DNA of 64,000 nt, taken from Pseudomonas sp. PSKL.D1. Its GTDB lineage: Bacteria > Pseudomonadota > Gammaproteobacteria > Pseudomonadales > Pseudomonadaceae. Below the pieces are notes generated by a model. It saw only the letters and a list, made by a program, of their open reading frames with translations, ran no database searches and had not been told where the DNA came from. The stretch covers positions 1,970,001 to 2,034,000 of the forward strand of contig NZ_CP118607.1 of assembly GCF_028898945.1 (NCBI RefSeq), read 5' to 3'. Of this stretch, positions 43,810 through 53,522 are shown piece by piece; within the stretch, counting starts at the first letter, position 1; each line of letters starts with the position of its first letter. The translations under genes and the position numbers were made by a program.

Positions 43810-45003
43810 ATGACCCTCGCCAACGACCCGATCGTTATCGTCAGTGCCGTGCGTACGCCCATGGGCGGCCTGCAGGGCGACCTCAAGAGCCTGACCGCGC
43901 CTGCGCTGGGCAGCGCGGCCATCCGCGGCGCGGTCGAACGCGCCGGCATCGATGCCGCCAGCGTCGAACAGGTGCTGTTCGGTTGCGTACTGCCAGCGGG
44001 CCAGGGGCAGGCCCCGGCACGCCAGGCGGCACTTGGTGCCGGGCTGGGCAAGCACACCACCTGTACCACCCTGAACAAGATGTGCGGCTCGGGCATGCAG
44101 GCGGCCATCATGGCCCATGACCTGCTGCTGGCCGGCAGCGCCGACGTGGTGGTGGCCGGTGGCATGGAAAGCATGACCAACGCGCCATACCTGCTCGACA
44201 AGGCGCGCGGTGGTTACCGCATGGGGCATGGCAAGATCGTCGACCACATGTTCATGGATGGCCTGGAAGATGCCTACGACAAAGGGCGCCTGATGGGCAC
44301 CTTCGCCGAGGACTGCGCCCAGGCCGGTGGCTTCAGCCGTGAGGCTCAGGACCAGTTCGCCATTGCCTCGCTCACCCGTGCCCAGCAGGCCATCAGCAGC
44401 GGCCGTTTTGCCGCCGAAATCGTTCCGGTACAGGTTACCGAAGGCAAGGAACAACGCCTCATCAAAGATGACGAACAGCCACCCAAGGCGCGTCTGGACA
44501 AGATCCCACAGCTCAAGCCAGCGTTTCGCGAGGGTGGCACCGTCACGGCGGCCAACTCAAGCTCGATTTCCGATGGTGCTGCCGCGCTGGTGCTGATGCG
44601 CCGCTCCGAGGCCGACAAACGCGGCCTCAAGCCTTTGGCGGTGATCCATGGCCATGCAGCCTTCGCCGATACGCCGGCCCTGTTCCCCACAGCCCCCATC
44701 GGGGCCATCGATAAACTGATGAAACGCACAGGCTGGAGCCTGTCGGATGTCGACCTGTACGAAATCAACGAAGCCTTCGCCGTGGTCACCCTGGCTGCCA
44801 TGAAACACCTCGACCTGCCGCACGAGAAGGTCAACATCCACGGCGGTGCCTGCGCCCTGGGCCACCCGATTGGCGCCTCTGGCGCGCGCATCCTGGTGAC
44901 CCTGCTGTCGGCGTTGCGCCAGAACAACCTGCGCCGTGGCGTGGCGGCCATTTGCATTGGCGGCGGCGAAGCCACGGCCATGGCCGTCGAATGCCTGTAC
45001 TGA
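43810..45003 (+). CDS. Acetyl-CoA acyltransferase (thiolase, FadAx-type)
   Basis: A 397-residue thiolase with the acyl-accepting Cys in LNKMCGSGMQAAIM, the His of HGGACALGHPIGASGAR and the C-terminal Cys in CIGGGEATAMAVE. It would cleave 2-methylacetoacetyl-CoA with CoA to acetyl-CoA and propionyl-CoA, and can act on other short 3-ketoacyl-CoAs. Starts with AAGGAG upstream and sits 11 bases after the SDR gene and 8 bases before the acyl-CoA dehydrogenase gene. P. putida FadAx is the remembered relative. Confidence 0.92.
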   Translation: MTLANDPIVIVSAVRTPMGGLQGDLKSLTAPALGSAAIRGAVERAGIDAASVEQVLFGCVLPAGQGQAPARQAALGAGLGKHTTCTTLNKMCGSGMQAAIMAHDLLLAGSADVVVAGGMESMTNAPYLLDKARGGYRMGHGKIVDHMFMDGLEDAYDKGRLMGTFAEDCAQAGGFSREAQDQFAIASLTRAQQAISSGRFAAEIVPVQVTEGKEQRLIKDDEQPPKARLDKIPQLKPAFREGGTVTAANSSSISDGAAALVLMRRSEADKRGLKPLAVIHGHAAFADTPALFPTAPIGAIDKLMKRTGWSLSDVDLYEINEAFAVVTLAAMKHLDLPHEKVNIHGGACALGHPIGASGARILVTLLSALRQNNLRRGVAAICIGGGEATAMAVECLY

Positions 45004-45011
45004 GGTGAACC

Positions 45012-46139
45012 ATGCTGGTAACTGACGAACAACAACAAATCGCCGACGCCGTACGCGACTTTGCCCAAGAGCGCCTGCGGCCATTCTCCGAGCAGTGGGA
45101 CAAGGCTCATCGCTTCCCCCGTGAAGCCATTGACGAGATGGCCGCCCTTGGCCTGTTCGGCATGCTGGTGCCGGAGCAATACGGCGGCAGCGACACCGGT
45201 TATGTGGCCTATGCCATGGCCCTTGAAGAGATCGCTGCGGGCGATGGCGCCTGTTCCACCATCATGAGCGTGCACAATTCGGTGGGTTGCGTGCCGATCC
45301 TCAAGTTCGGCACAGAGCAACAGAAACAGCAGTTTCTTGCGCCATTGGCCAGCGGCTCGATGATCGGCGCGTTCGCCCTGACCGAACCCCAGGCCGGCTC
45401 CGATGCCAGCAGCCTGAAAACCCGCGCGCGGCTGGACGGCGATCATTACGCGCTCAACGGCAGCAAGCAGTTCATTACCTCCGGGCAGAACGCCGGGGTG
45501 GTGATCGTATTTGCCGTCACCGATCCGCAGGCGGGCAAGCGTGGGATCAGCGCTTTCATCGTGCCTACCGACACCCCCGGCTACCAGGTGGCGCGGGTTG
45601 AGGACAAGCTTGGCCAACACGCTTCCGACACTTGCCAGATTGTCTTCGACAATGTGCGTGTACCGGTGGCCAATCGCCTGGGCGAGGAGGGGCAGGGGTA
45701 CAAGATCGCCCTGGCCAACCTGGAAGGCGGGCGCATTGGCATTGCTTCCCAGGCCGTGGGCATGGCCCGCGCCGCCTTCGAGGTGGCTCGCGACTATGCC
45801 AACGAGCGTCAGAGCTTTGGCAAGCCGCTGATCGAACACCAGGCGGTTGCCTTCCGCCTGGCCGACATGGCCACCCGCATCGCCGTGGCCCGGCAGATGG
45901 TGCTGCACGCCGCTGCCCTGCGCGATGCGGGGCGGCCGGCGCTGGTTGAGGCCTCCATGGCCAAGCTGTTTGCCTCTGAAATGGCCGAAAAGGTCTGTTC
46001 GGATGCCTTGCAGACCCTGGGCGGTTATGGCTATCTGAGTGACTTCCCGCTGGAGCGGATCTACCGCGACGTGCGTGTCTGCCAGATCTACGAAGGCACC
46101 AGCGACATTCAGCGCATGGTCATTGCGCGCAATCTTTGA
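45012..46139 (+). CDS. Acyl-CoA dehydrogenase (short/branched chain)
   Basis: A 375-residue FAD enzyme with the family signatures [38 protein letters not shown] and the C-terminal catalytic Glu in [16 protein letters not shown]. It oxidises short or 2-methyl-branched acyl-CoA to the trans-2-enoyl-CoA, first beta-oxidation step in this operon. AGGTGA lies before the ATG; spacing from the thiolase gene is 8 bases. Confidence 0.92.
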   Translation: MLVTDEQQQIADAVRDFAQERLRPFSEQWDKAHRFPREAIDEMAALGLFGMLVPEQYGGSDTGYVAYAMALEEIAAGDGACSTIMSVHNSVGCVPILKFGTEQQKQQFLAPLASGSMIGAFALTEPQAGSDASSLKTRARLDGDHYALNGSKQFITSGQNAGVVIVFAVTDPQAGKRGISAFIVPTDTPGYQVARVEDKLGQHASDTCQIVFDNVRVPVANRLGEEGQGYKIALANLEGGRIGIASQAVGMARAAFEVARDYANERQSFGKPLIEHQAVAFRLADMATRIAVARQMVLHAAALRDAGRPALVEASMAKLFASEMAEKVCSDALQTLGGYGYLSDFPLERIYRDVRVCQIYEGTSDIQRMVIARNL

Positions 46140-46152
46140 AGGAGCAGCCTGC

Positions 46153-46926
46153 ATGGCATTCGAAACCATCCTGTTGGACATCCATGGCAAGGTCGGCCTG
46201 ATTACCCTCAACCGCCCTCAGGCGCTCAACGCGCTGAATGCGCAGATCGTGGGTGAAATCAACCAGGCACTGGATCAACTGGAGAAGGACCCGAACATCG
46301 GTTGCGTGGTGTTGACCGGCTCGGCCAAGGCGTTCGCGGCTGGTGCTGACATCAAGGAAATGGCTGAGCTGCAATACCCACAGATCTACGTCGATGACCT
46401 GTTCAGCGACGCTGACCGCATTGCCAATCGCCGCAAGCCGATCATTGCCGCGGTGGCCGGCTTTGCCTTGGGCGGGGGCTGCGAGCTGGCGATGATGTGC
46501 GATTTCATCCTGGCTGCCGACAACGCCAAATTCGGCCAGCCTGAAATCAACCTAGGGGTGTTGCCTGGCATGGGCGGCACCCAGCGCCTGACGCGCGCGG
46601 TGGGCAAGGCCAAGGCCATGGAACTGTGCCTGACCGGCCGCCTGATGGGGGCCGAAGAGGCCGAGCGCGCAGGCCTGGTGGCCCGAATCGTGCCGCAGGC
46701 TGAGTTGGTCGAGGAGGCCTTGAAGGTGGCCGCGACCATTGCCGCCAAGTCGATCCCGGTCAGCATGATGGTCAAGGAAAGCGTCAACCGTGCCTTTGAG
46801 GTCACCCTGAGCGAAGGCGTTCGCTTTGAGCGCCGGGTCTTCCACGCTGCCTTCGCAACCGAGGATCAGAAGGAAGGCATGGCGGCATTCATTGCCAAGC
46901 GTGAAGCGCAGTTCAAGGACCGATGA
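46153..46926 (+). CDS. Enoyl-CoA hydratase
   Basis: A 257-residue crotonase-family protein. Visible are the oxyanion-hole blocks [14 protein letters not shown] and [15 protein letters not shown], and the catalytic glutamates in [19 protein letters not shown]. It hydrates 2-enoyl-CoA (tiglyl-CoA in isoleucine breakdown) to the 3-hydroxyacyl-CoA used by the SDR enzyme. The ATG at 46153 with AAGGAGCAG upstream is preferred to longer in-frame starts inside the dehydrogenase gene. Last gene of the operon, followed by a GC hairpin. Confidence 0.93.
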   Translation: MAFETILLDIHGKVGLITLNRPQALNALNAQIVGEINQALDQLEKDPNIGCVVLTGSAKAFAAGADIKEMAELQYPQIYVDDLFSDADRIANRRKPIIAAVAGFALGGGCELAMMCDFILAADNAKFGQPEINLGVLPGMGGTQRLTRAVGKAKAMELCLTGRLMGAEEAERAGLVARIVPQAELVEEALKVAATIAAKSIPVSMMVKESVNRAFEVTLSEGVRFERRVFHAAFATEDQKEGMAAFIAKREAQFKDR

Positions 46927-46933
46927 GGGCGGT

Positions 46934-46956
46934 GGGGCGCCGGCAATCGGCGCCCC
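46934..46956. terminator. Candidate bidirectional transcript-end hairpin
   Basis: A nine-base-pair stem GGGGCGCCG / CGGCGCCCC with a five-base loop, exactly in the 36-base gap between the convergent enoyl-CoA hydratase gene and the giant DUF6543 gene. There is no T run on either side, so termination efficiency is uncertain. Confidence 0.55.
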
Positions 46957-46962
46957 CTCGTA

Positions 46963-49900
46963 TCAGAGGCTGAAGAAGTACCGTTCGGCTGCGGCCAGGT
47001 CGATCGGGCTGCGGTAAACGTCCACCGTATGGCCTTTGCCATCGTCAGTGGTGCGCCCCCGGGCCATGCGCTGTTCGGCGGTTTTCAGGTGGCCGGCGGT
47101 GAACGCCGCCTTTGCCGAGTCCGGGCCGGAATAGTGAAAGTGCGCATACCAAATGTCTTCGCCTGCATGGCGGATGGTGTATTCATCCAGGTAATCGTCT
47201 GCCCGCCCGGGTAACTTGGCCAGGCGCTGGCGCGTGCCTGGGGCGTGAATTTGTACCTGATCGTGCTGCAGCAGCAAGCGCAACTCGCCCATCCTTGGCT
47301 TTTGCTTCAGTGCCGCGCGGATGCGCAGTTGCGTGGCTTGAACGGCCAGCGTGGCGCACAGGTCCTCCAGCGCCTTGATGCTCAACGCGGCATCCCCACC
47401 CGCGCTTGCCTCGTCGGTTTCGTTGTCTCGGGTCAGGTTTTGCTCAATGGCGAGGCGTTGGCCGTCGAGCGTGTCACGGTGATGCAAGAGGATCTCCTCG
47501 ATCTCCACAGGCAGGTAGGTGCTGGCATTTGCGGTTTGCATCAAGGCCAGGTCCTTGCGCGCGCTGGCCAGGTATTTGTCGGTTTGCCTGAGCAACGCCT
47601 TGAGCTTGGCGGGCGCGGGGCGGGGCGGCCTGGCCGGCGCCGCGGTGGCGACCCACTGCCCCTGTTCACGTTTGTAGCTACGCGTGATGCTGCCTTCGCT
47701 GACGCCGGGTATGTCGACGATATCCTCGTCTTCGGCGCGGGGTTGCCCGAGCATCAGGCCGTCTTCCGCTGTTTCGATCAGCCCGGGTAGCTGACGGCTT
47801 AGCTGGGTGATGGAATTGGAGGGGGGGAATTCGGGGTACTCGGCCAGCTCGCTCGCCACTTCGCTGCCATATTCGTTCAGATCGACCTGCAATTGCAGCA
47901 ACGCCGGGGGCACGGCGGCGGCGTCGAAATGCTGTTTCAGGATCGCCAGCCGACGCTTTGCGGTGGCCAGATGCCCGGCAATGCTGTCGAGCAGGCGGCG
48001 CCTGATCTCGTCGCCGGTGTTTTGCTGTTTGGCCAGTTGCAGGCGCTGGCTTACGGCCAGCTCGATGCTGCCCCAGAACCGGTCGAGCCAATAGCTGCCG
48101 GTTTCGTCAAGGTCGGCGATCGCGATGCGGTTGGTACAGGCCTCGATACGCATGTGGCGCCAATACAAGGGTGGCCAGTTACCCATCTTCTGCTGGACGC
48201 TTTTGTACATGCCGGTGGCATTGGGCAAAGAGGGGCTGGCGAGCTGGCGCAGTTGTTCGAGCCTTTGCTCAAGGGCAACGGCGTTATCGAACAGTTGATC
48301 GGACAGCGTCGACAGCGTGTCGAGGCGAGTGGTCAGGATGGGGACATCGTCTTCACCGATCTCGTCCTTGTTCTCGATCATTTCGGCCAAGCGGGCGCGT
48401 TCGGGCTTGTGCAGGCGCATCAGGATGACGCGGATGCCCAATTGGCAGTCAAGCAGGTGGGTCAGGGTGCCGGCGCGTTTGGTCTTGTAGCTGGTAACCG
48501 GCGTGAGTTCGTTCAATTCGTGCATGCGCAACAGGTGTTCATTCAGGAAGGTCTCGAATGCCTGCAGCTTCTCCAGTGCCACGCGCAGCAACCGGGGATC
48601 TTCGGCATGCCGGATTGTTGCCCTCACTTTGTCGAGGTACTCCAGGCGCGTGACGATGCTCTGGGAGTCTTCGGCAACGCGGGTAAGCAGCGTGGCAACC
48701 CGCGCTTGCCGGGCTGCTTTCAACTGGGCCAAACGGCTGGAGGTTGGCAGGCCGCCACGCAGGCGCAGGCCAAGGTCGAAGCGCCAGCGGCCGACTTCAT
48801 CACGTTCGATGAAGGGGCCGGGTGTAGCGCCGTCGGCTCCGCCGGTAATGCGTGGCTGATCCTGCTCGGTGTCCATGCTGACGTGATAGGCCTTACCGGC
48901 GATCGCCACCCAGAAGCTGTTCTGGTGCCAGAAGAGCCCGCGCATCGGGCCTGACGGTACAGGTGGGCCAAGCTCGGCCAGGTTCACGTCGGCCTGCAGT
49001 ACGGCCAATGCATCGGCCTGATTCTGGCTGAGTTTGAGTGAGGGGGACGACCAAGTGAAGTCCAGTACGCTCGGGGCCTGTTGGGCCAGTATGACCGGGG
49101 TCGGCGCCAACACGTCACCAAGGCCGGGTGGCAAGCTGGCATCCAGCGGGTGTTCGGCGTCCAAGCGTCTCATGACGTGGGTGAAAATCAGGAAGGCTAC
49201 GTTGACCAGCAGTTCGATCCAGCTGCCTGTACGGTCACTGGCCTGCTGCGGTTGCTGGTCATCCAGCAGCCGGGCGAGTGCGGTTTCCATCTGTATCAGC
49301 CACACAGCCTGGGTTAATGGCCCTTCGGTAAATGGCAGCAGGGTATTGAGCAGCAGCCAGCCCAGATGCTGCCAGCGCTGGAAGCGGGTTTGCGCGCTGC
49401 TGGCTGATTGCTCGGCGAAGTTGCTGAGGGTTTCGTCCACACAGGCCTGATAGATCGCACCGGCGGGGTCTGCCATTGCGGTTTCGCGGGACAGCGTGAC
49501 CGGCGCAGGGGTGCCAAATGGCACGGCCCAATCGTCCTCGTACGGGTGGAACAGGTGCGGCTCACGAAAACCACCATGGGCATACACGCGTCGGTCTTCT
49601 ACAGGCAGACGATGGAGCAGGTCCTCCTGCAATGCGCCGGGCTGGCTGATGGCCTCCAGCAGCGCCGGCCGGTCAGCGAACAGCAGCAAAGGTGCGCTGT
49701 GCATCGGGCGGTACAGCAGGCAGGGTGAGGACGGCAGGCTCGCGTCCTCGATCAACCACGTGTTCTGCGGATAATCGGGCGGAGCATCGAGCGTACGCAG
49801 CAGGCCCAGGGCCTGCAGTTGCCAGGTGCTCTGGCGCCCGGGCAGGGGGGCGAAGACCTGCTCAAGGGCAACGACGGCTGCCAGGCTCAACTGGCCATCT

Positions 49901-51486
49901 CGCAGGTAGGCGGTCATTGCCTGTGCTGGCAGCTGTGTGCTCAGCTGGTTGGCGAACAGTTGCTGACGCTGGGTGCGTTTGTCATGGTCGTCGAGCAGCT
50001 CCTGACGCAGCCGACGCGGGTAGGCAGCCCCCACATCGGCTTCTGTGATCAGGGCTCGCAAAGTGGCTGTGTCGAACCAGGTCGGTATGGCCTGGCCGTC
50101 GATTGCCTGCAAAGTCACGCTGCCGGGTTTGAGCAGGTTGAGGTTGGCAATCGCCAGTTCGGCGAGGGTGAAGGTGACTGGCTTTACGTCGCCCGCTTCG
50201 ACCAATTGGCCGCCGACGGGGATCGCGACACTGGTGGTTTGCTGGTTGAGCACCCGTATGGCGTGAAGATCGAGCGTGGACTCGGGGTGGTCGCGGTGAA
50301 TCAATTCTGCGAGCCGGTCATAGGCGAAGGTTTGGGCATCCGGCACGCCATCGAGCCAGTTGCCGCCATTGGCGTCAGCGGTGGCCTGGGCGATGTCGGT
50401 CAACATCGAGCTGAAGACGAGCAGGGCCCTTGGATTGGCATCTTTCATCCAGCCCGGTAATTGAGCCTGTAATTGGGCATGGCTGGCCAGGTCACCCTCG
50501 CTGCAGAAGTTGGCCATTTCGGTCAGTTTATCCAGCGCATTGGCCAACTGGATGGCCCGGTCCTGGCCGTGATACGCCCGCGCGGCAACCTCCGTGGCTT
50601 TGAGTTGTTGACCAAGCAGACCCAGGGCTTGGGCCTGGAACAGCGAATGCTGAGGTGCGCTCACGCGGACAGCGGGGGGCGCCTGGTCGATAGCGGGTGG
50701 CCAGTGCCGGGCGATGGCTTGCAGCAGCTGCTCACGCGACGCAAACGACATCAGTTGCCCGGTCGAGGTGAACAGCAATGTAAGGGCGGTGTGGTGGGCA
50801 GATGCAGGGCGTTCGATAAGCAAGGCGCAGGACAGGCTTGGGTCAAGCTGCCAACCGACAGAGATGTCGGCGTAGACCAGCTGTATCGTGATGCCCTCAA
50901 CGGCTTGCAGCCTTTCAAGATCGCTTTGCTCGACAGGGCCACCGGCCAGATGCCCAAGCACGTTGCGGGCAGCGGCCAGTGGCCCGTCTTCAGGTATTTG
51001 TTCAATGGCACCCTTCATCAAGGCCTGAAGATGCCGGGTGTACCATTGCCAGGGTGTTTCTCCGTTCAGGTCCGATGTACACCAGAATTGGGTAATCAAC
51101 GATTGGTAATGCTCCAGCAGCAGCGGGCCGCACTCGTTCAACAGCAACTCGAATGCATGCAGCGCCACGGGCACAGGTTCATCATCGTTCGTCGAACTGG
51201 CACGGCTGATCGTATCCTGACCGGGTGTGAGGTTCAGCGTGCCGCGCATGCAATAACGCTCGACCAGCACCTGATGCAACGGCCGAACGTAGGCAATGCC
51301 CGGCACCAGGCCAAAACTGACAAGCTCCAGCTCCAGCGGGTCGAGCTCCGGCGCAAGTTCGCGTAGCTGCCATTGTTCTGCCAGTATTCGGGCCGCGACT
51401 TCGAACAGCGTGGGGCGGGCGGCAAAGCGCTGGGCGACGGCGCAGGGCAGTGTAGTGCTGCGGGGTAGTCGTGTCGGGGTGAGCAT
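46963..51486 (-). CDS. Giant DUF6543-like ('dermonecrotic toxin' type) protein
   Basis: A 1507-residue protein of the large pseudomonad DUF6543 family, without leucine-rich repeats or a NEL domain. Recognisable parts: N-terminal block (VAQRFAARPTLFEVAARIL), central block at about residues 485-530 (AYPRRLRQELLDDHDKRTQR, FANQLSTQLPAQAMTAYL), one hydrophobic stretch near 755-772 (WIELLVNVAFLIFTHVM), a long helical, coiled-coil-like region at about 900-1250 (RVAEDSQSIVTRLEYLDKVR), and a compact C-terminus GEDIWYAHFHYSGPDSAKAA followed by an HLKTAEQR stretch. Function unknown; the family label 'dermonecrotic toxin' is by homology only, and I see no catalytic motif. It is convergent with the catabolic operon and separated from the NEL pair by it. 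Confidence 0.72.
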   Translation of the reverse strand: MLTPTRLPRSTTLPCAVAQRFAARPTLFEVAARILAEQWQLRELAPELDPLELELVSFGLVPGIAYVRPLHQVLVERYCMRGTLNLTPGQDTISRASSTNDDEPVPVALHAFELLLNECGPLLLEHYQSLITQFWCTSDLNGETPWQWYTRHLQALMKGAIEQIPEDGPLAAARNVLGHLAGGPVEQSDLERLQAVEGITIQLVYADISVGWQLDPSLSCALLIERPASAHHTALTLLFTSTGQLMSFASREQLLQAIARHWPPAIDQAPPAVRVSAPQHSLFQAQALGLLGQQLKATEVAARAYHGQDRAIQLANALDKLTEMANFCSEGDLASHAQLQAQLPGWMKDANPRALLVFSSMLTDIAQATADANGGNWLDGVPDAQTFAYDRLAELIHRDHPESTLDLHAIRVLNQQTTSVAIPVGGQLVEAGDVKPVTFTLAELAIANLNLLKPGSVTLQAIDGQAIPTWFDTATLRALITEADVGAAYPRRLRQELLDDHDKRTQRQQLFANQLSTQLPAQAMTAYLRDGQLSLAAVVALEQVFAPLPGRQSTWQLQALGLLRTLDAPPDYPQNTWLIEDASLPSSPCLLYRPMHSAPLLLFADRPALLEAISQPGALQEDLLHRLPVEDRRVYAHGGFREPHLFHPYEDDWAVPFGTPAPVTLSRETAMADPAGAIYQACVDETLSNFAEQSASSAQTRFQRWQHLGWLLLNTLLPFTEGPLTQAVWLIQMETALARLLDDQQPQQASDRTGSWIELLVNVAFLIFTHVMRRLDAEHPLDASLPPGLGDVLAPTPVILAQQAPSVLDFTWSSPSLKLSQNQADALAVLQADVNLAELGPPVPSGPMRGLFWHQNSFWVAIAGKAYHVSMDTEQDQPRITGGADGATPGPFIERDEVGRWRFDLGLRLRGGLPTSSRLAQLKAARQARVATLLTRVAEDSQSIVTRLEYLDKVRATIRHAEDPRLLRVALEKLQAFETFLNEHLLRMHELNELTPVTSYKTKRAGTLTHLLDCQLGIRVILMRLHKPERARLAEMIENKDEIGEDDVPILTTRLDTLSTLSDQLFDNAVALEQRLEQLRQLASPSLPNATGMYKSVQQKMGNWPPLYWRHMRIEACTNRIAIADLDETGSYWLDRFWGSIELAVSQRLQLAKQQNTGDEIRRRLLDSIAGHLATAKRRLAILKQHFDAAAVPPALLQLQVDLNEYGSEVASELAEYPEFPPSNSITQLSRQLPGLIETAEDGLMLGQPRAEDEDIVDIPGVSEGSITRSYKREQGQWVATAAPARPPRPAPAKLKALLRQTDKYLASARKDLALMQTANASTYLPVEIEEILLHHRDTLDGQRLAIEQNLTRDNETDEASAGGDAALSIKALEDLCATLAVQATQLRIRAALKQKPRMGELRLLLQHDQVQIHAPGTRQRLAKLPGRADDYLDEYTIRHAGEDIWYAHFHYSGPDSAKAAFTAGHLKTAEQRMARGRTTDDGKGHTVDVYRSPIDLAAAERYFFSL

Positions 51487-51762
51487 CGTGGCACTCTCGA
51501 ATCGGGGCTGGAACGCGATTGAGCCGTGCGCAGGCTATTTCAAGGTGTTACAGATTTAGCACCCTTACCCATGCCGATAAGCGGAATCCACGTCATTTCG
51601 GTCATTTCCAGCTTCAATGGTGTTGCCCCTGGCGACGTGGCGCCTTAGACTGCCGCCCCCTGTAAAAGAGTGCCGGTTGGCGCTCGAAAAATTCCGTTGC
51701 CGAGGTTTTTGCCCCGGCGGCACCTGAATTGCCCAAATGCACCTATTTTCATAGAGAAATCG

Positions 51763-52167
51763 ATGACCAAGGAACAGTTGCTGGCCATGTCGGCCGATGA
51801 CTACATGAACGCTGACCAGCTGGCATTTTTCACTGCCTTGCTGCAGGCGATGAAAGTCGAAACCCATGAGCGCATCGAGCTGAGCCGTGCCACCATCGAG
51901 GGCCTGGATACCCCTTCGGACCCTGCCGACGTGGCTTCGGTCGAAGAGGAGCGCAGCTGGCTGGTAAATGCCATCGACCGCGACCAGCGTTTGCTGCCGC
52001 AGCTGGAAATGGCCCTTGACCGCATTGGCGACGAGAGCTTCGGCTGGTGTGACGACAGTGGTGAGCCGATTGGCCTGAAGCGTTTGCTGATCAGCCCGAC
52101 CACCAAGTACTGCATCGAAGCCCAGGAACGCCACGAGCAGCTCGACCGCCACCAGCGTCAAGTCTGA
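51763..52167 (+). CDS. dksA2: DksA2-like RNA polymerase-binding transcription factor lacking the zinc finger
   Basis: A 134-residue DksA/TraR-family protein: N-terminal helices (MTKEQLLAMSADDYMNADQL), a coiled-coil with the acidic tip PSDPADVASVEEER (the DxxDxA-like tip motif is present as DPADVA), and a C-terminal globular region. Of the four zinc cysteines only two remain: GWCDDSGEP (CxxS) and KYCIEAQE (CxxA). This is the pattern of P. aeruginosa DksA2, which substitutes for DksA when zinc is scarce. No clear Zur palindrome is seen in the 276-base upstream gap. Start 51763 fits the family; an upstream in-frame start at 51670 does not. Confidence 0.85.
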   Translation: MTKEQLLAMSADDYMNADQLAFFTALLQAMKVETHERIELSRATIEGLDTPSDPADVASVEEERSWLVNAIDRDQRLLPQLEMALDRIGDESFGWCDDSGEPIGLKRLLISPTTKYCIEAQERHEQLDRHQRQV

Positions 52168-52345
52168 CGCGGCGTGCTGTGCCAGGCCCCATGGAGCAAT
52201 CCCTGGGGCTTTTTGCGTTTGTTGAGCCGCAAGCGTTTATTGCTGTCTGCGTAACACTGCAGTGCCGGGACGGGCTGTTTCCCGCGGATGAGCCGGCGTA
52301 TCATGCCCATATAGTTAGGGTGCTAATTATATGTTGGAGGGCATG

Positions 52346-52540
52346 ATGGGCAGTCGCGTCGATGTGGCGGTGATGATCGGTTCGGGTGTGCCGGCAGCGC
52401 TGCAGGCACAGGGCAAGCGTGTGTGCTGGGTAGTGCTGGTCAACGGCGAGCGCCGTGGCACGGCATTCGCTACCCGTGCCGAGGCGTTGGAGTGCCAGGA
52501 GGCCTGGGAGCAGCTATTGCTCAAAGGCCAGGCCGCCTGA
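52346..52540 (+). CDS. Small protein of unknown function
   Basis: A 64-residue protein (MGSRVDVAVMIGSGVPAALQ ... ECQEAWEQLL). The start at 52346 is favoured since GGAGG (52336-52340) lies five bases upstream; ATG 52343 and ATG 52331 are also in frame. Composition (ALQAQGKRVCWVVLVNGERR, then a helical end) suggests a small beta-alpha fold. Not recognised; convergent with the next small gene. Confidence 0.6.
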   Translation: MGSRVDVAVMIGSGVPAALQAQGKRVCWVVLVNGERRGTAFATRAEALECQEAWEQLLLKGQAA

Positions 52541-52547
52541 CAGCTAC

Positions 52548-52745
52548 TTACGGTTCCAGGCTGCGGGCCAGCGAACAGGCATCCTGATGGCGCTGACGAA
52601 AGCCCTTTACCCTGCCAGTGGCGCTCTCTGTCACATGAAAAAACTTCTTACCAGCGGGAATTACCACGTAGCGCGGTCGTTCGCCGATGCAAGGCGGGTA
52701 AGAAATGTTGATTCCCACTCGACGGATTTCGGTGTTTTCGTGCAT
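52548..52745 (-). CDS. Small protein of unknown function
   Basis: A 65-residue basic protein (MHENTEIRRVGINISYPPCI, then RYVVIPAGKKFFHVTESATG, ending DACSLARSLEP). A GGGGAAG sequence precedes the ATG by six bases. The pattern 'aromatic-rich strand, FHV...TGRVKGFR, helix with CSLARSLE' looks like a genuine short conserved pseudomonad protein, but I cannot name the family. Confidence 0.5.
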   Translation of the reverse strand: MHENTEIRRVGINISYPPCIGERPRYVVIPAGKKFFHVTESATGRVKGFRQRHQDACSLARSLEP

Positions 52746-53051
52746 ATTTCTTCCCCGGTAGTTTTTGTTGGATTCCAGGGCCCGTTCTCCAGAGGGGCCT
52801 GCCGTTATCTATCGCATCTTTTTTGGCAGGTTGGTTGTAAGCGTTTACGCTTCCCGTTGGGGAATAATGCCGAAAGCCCTTCTTGAAGGCAGATCTGGCA
52901 ATACAGGGTAAAAAATCCTGCAAGTAGCATCGTCACCGGGCACAGACGACGTGTTCGGCGCTTGATTACTCTCATTGCCTAACAAATAGAATTTGCTGCG
53001 CCTCGTCGTACCGATGCGGGCGTGGATGTCACTGGTTTGAGGATTACTTCT
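52746..53051. other. Intergenic region with an inverted repeat
   Basis: About 300 bases between divergent small genes. The only structure I see is an inverted repeat AAGCGTTTACGCTT (52839-52852), which could be a regulator site. No RNA gene or REP element is evident. Confidence 0.5.
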
Positions 53052-53522
53052 TTGGCAGTCAGTACACTGGATACCCACGCCTTGTTCGCACTTGGGGACT
53101 TGCGCGGTAGGTTGGCCAAATTGTTTCAAGGCCGTTTTATCTATGTCACCGAACAAAACCCCGAAGGCTTGTACATGGCCGAGATCGACACCGAAAGCGC
53201 ATTGGTGGTCGATGACAAGCAGCGCCTGGAATTGAAAGTGGGCGACCATTTTCGTGCTGCAGTGCTGCCCAGTCGTGAGGGCGGCAAACTGGAGATGCGC
53301 TTTCGTGACATCAAACTGAATGTGTACGGCGTGGGCGACTACGCATTTGTCTCGGTGCCGGAAGGCGAGGGCATCGTGTTTCGGGAAGGGCAGGGCGTAA
53401 TGCTGGTCTTTGCCGCTCAGCAACAAGTGCAGGAAGGGTTGGGCAAACTGCTCAAGGCAGTAACCGGTAAAGTTGCCAAATGGCGCAAGGGCGAGCTGAC
53501 AACCTTCAAGGCCAGTGAATGA
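53052..53522 (+). CDS. Protein of unknown function, first of a two-gene unit
   Basis: A 156-residue protein rich in beta strands (FQGRFIYVTEQNPEGLYMAE, RFRDIKLNVYGVGDYAFVSV) with a basic helical end (LLKAVTGKVAKWRKGELT). TTG 53052 is chosen because GAGGA lies nine bases upstream; GTG 53022 and TTG 53037 are in-frame alternatives, so the N-terminus is uncertain. It overlaps the next gene by four bases (ATGA at 53519-53522). No family recognised; there is no signal peptide or membrane segment. Confidence 0.65.
   Translation: MAVSTLDTHALFALGDLRGRLAKLFQGRFIYVTEQNPEGLYMAEIDTESALVVDDKQRLELKVGDHFRAAVLPSREGGKLEMRFRDIKLNVYGVGDYAFVSVPEGEGIVFREGQGVMLVFAAQQQVQEGLGKLLKAVTGKVAKWRKGELTTFKASE

Noticed and set aside
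44346..46211. 621-codon minus-strand frame across the thiolase and acyl-CoA dehydrogenase genes
   Set aside because: Crosses two well-supported genes and has no domain; shadow frame.
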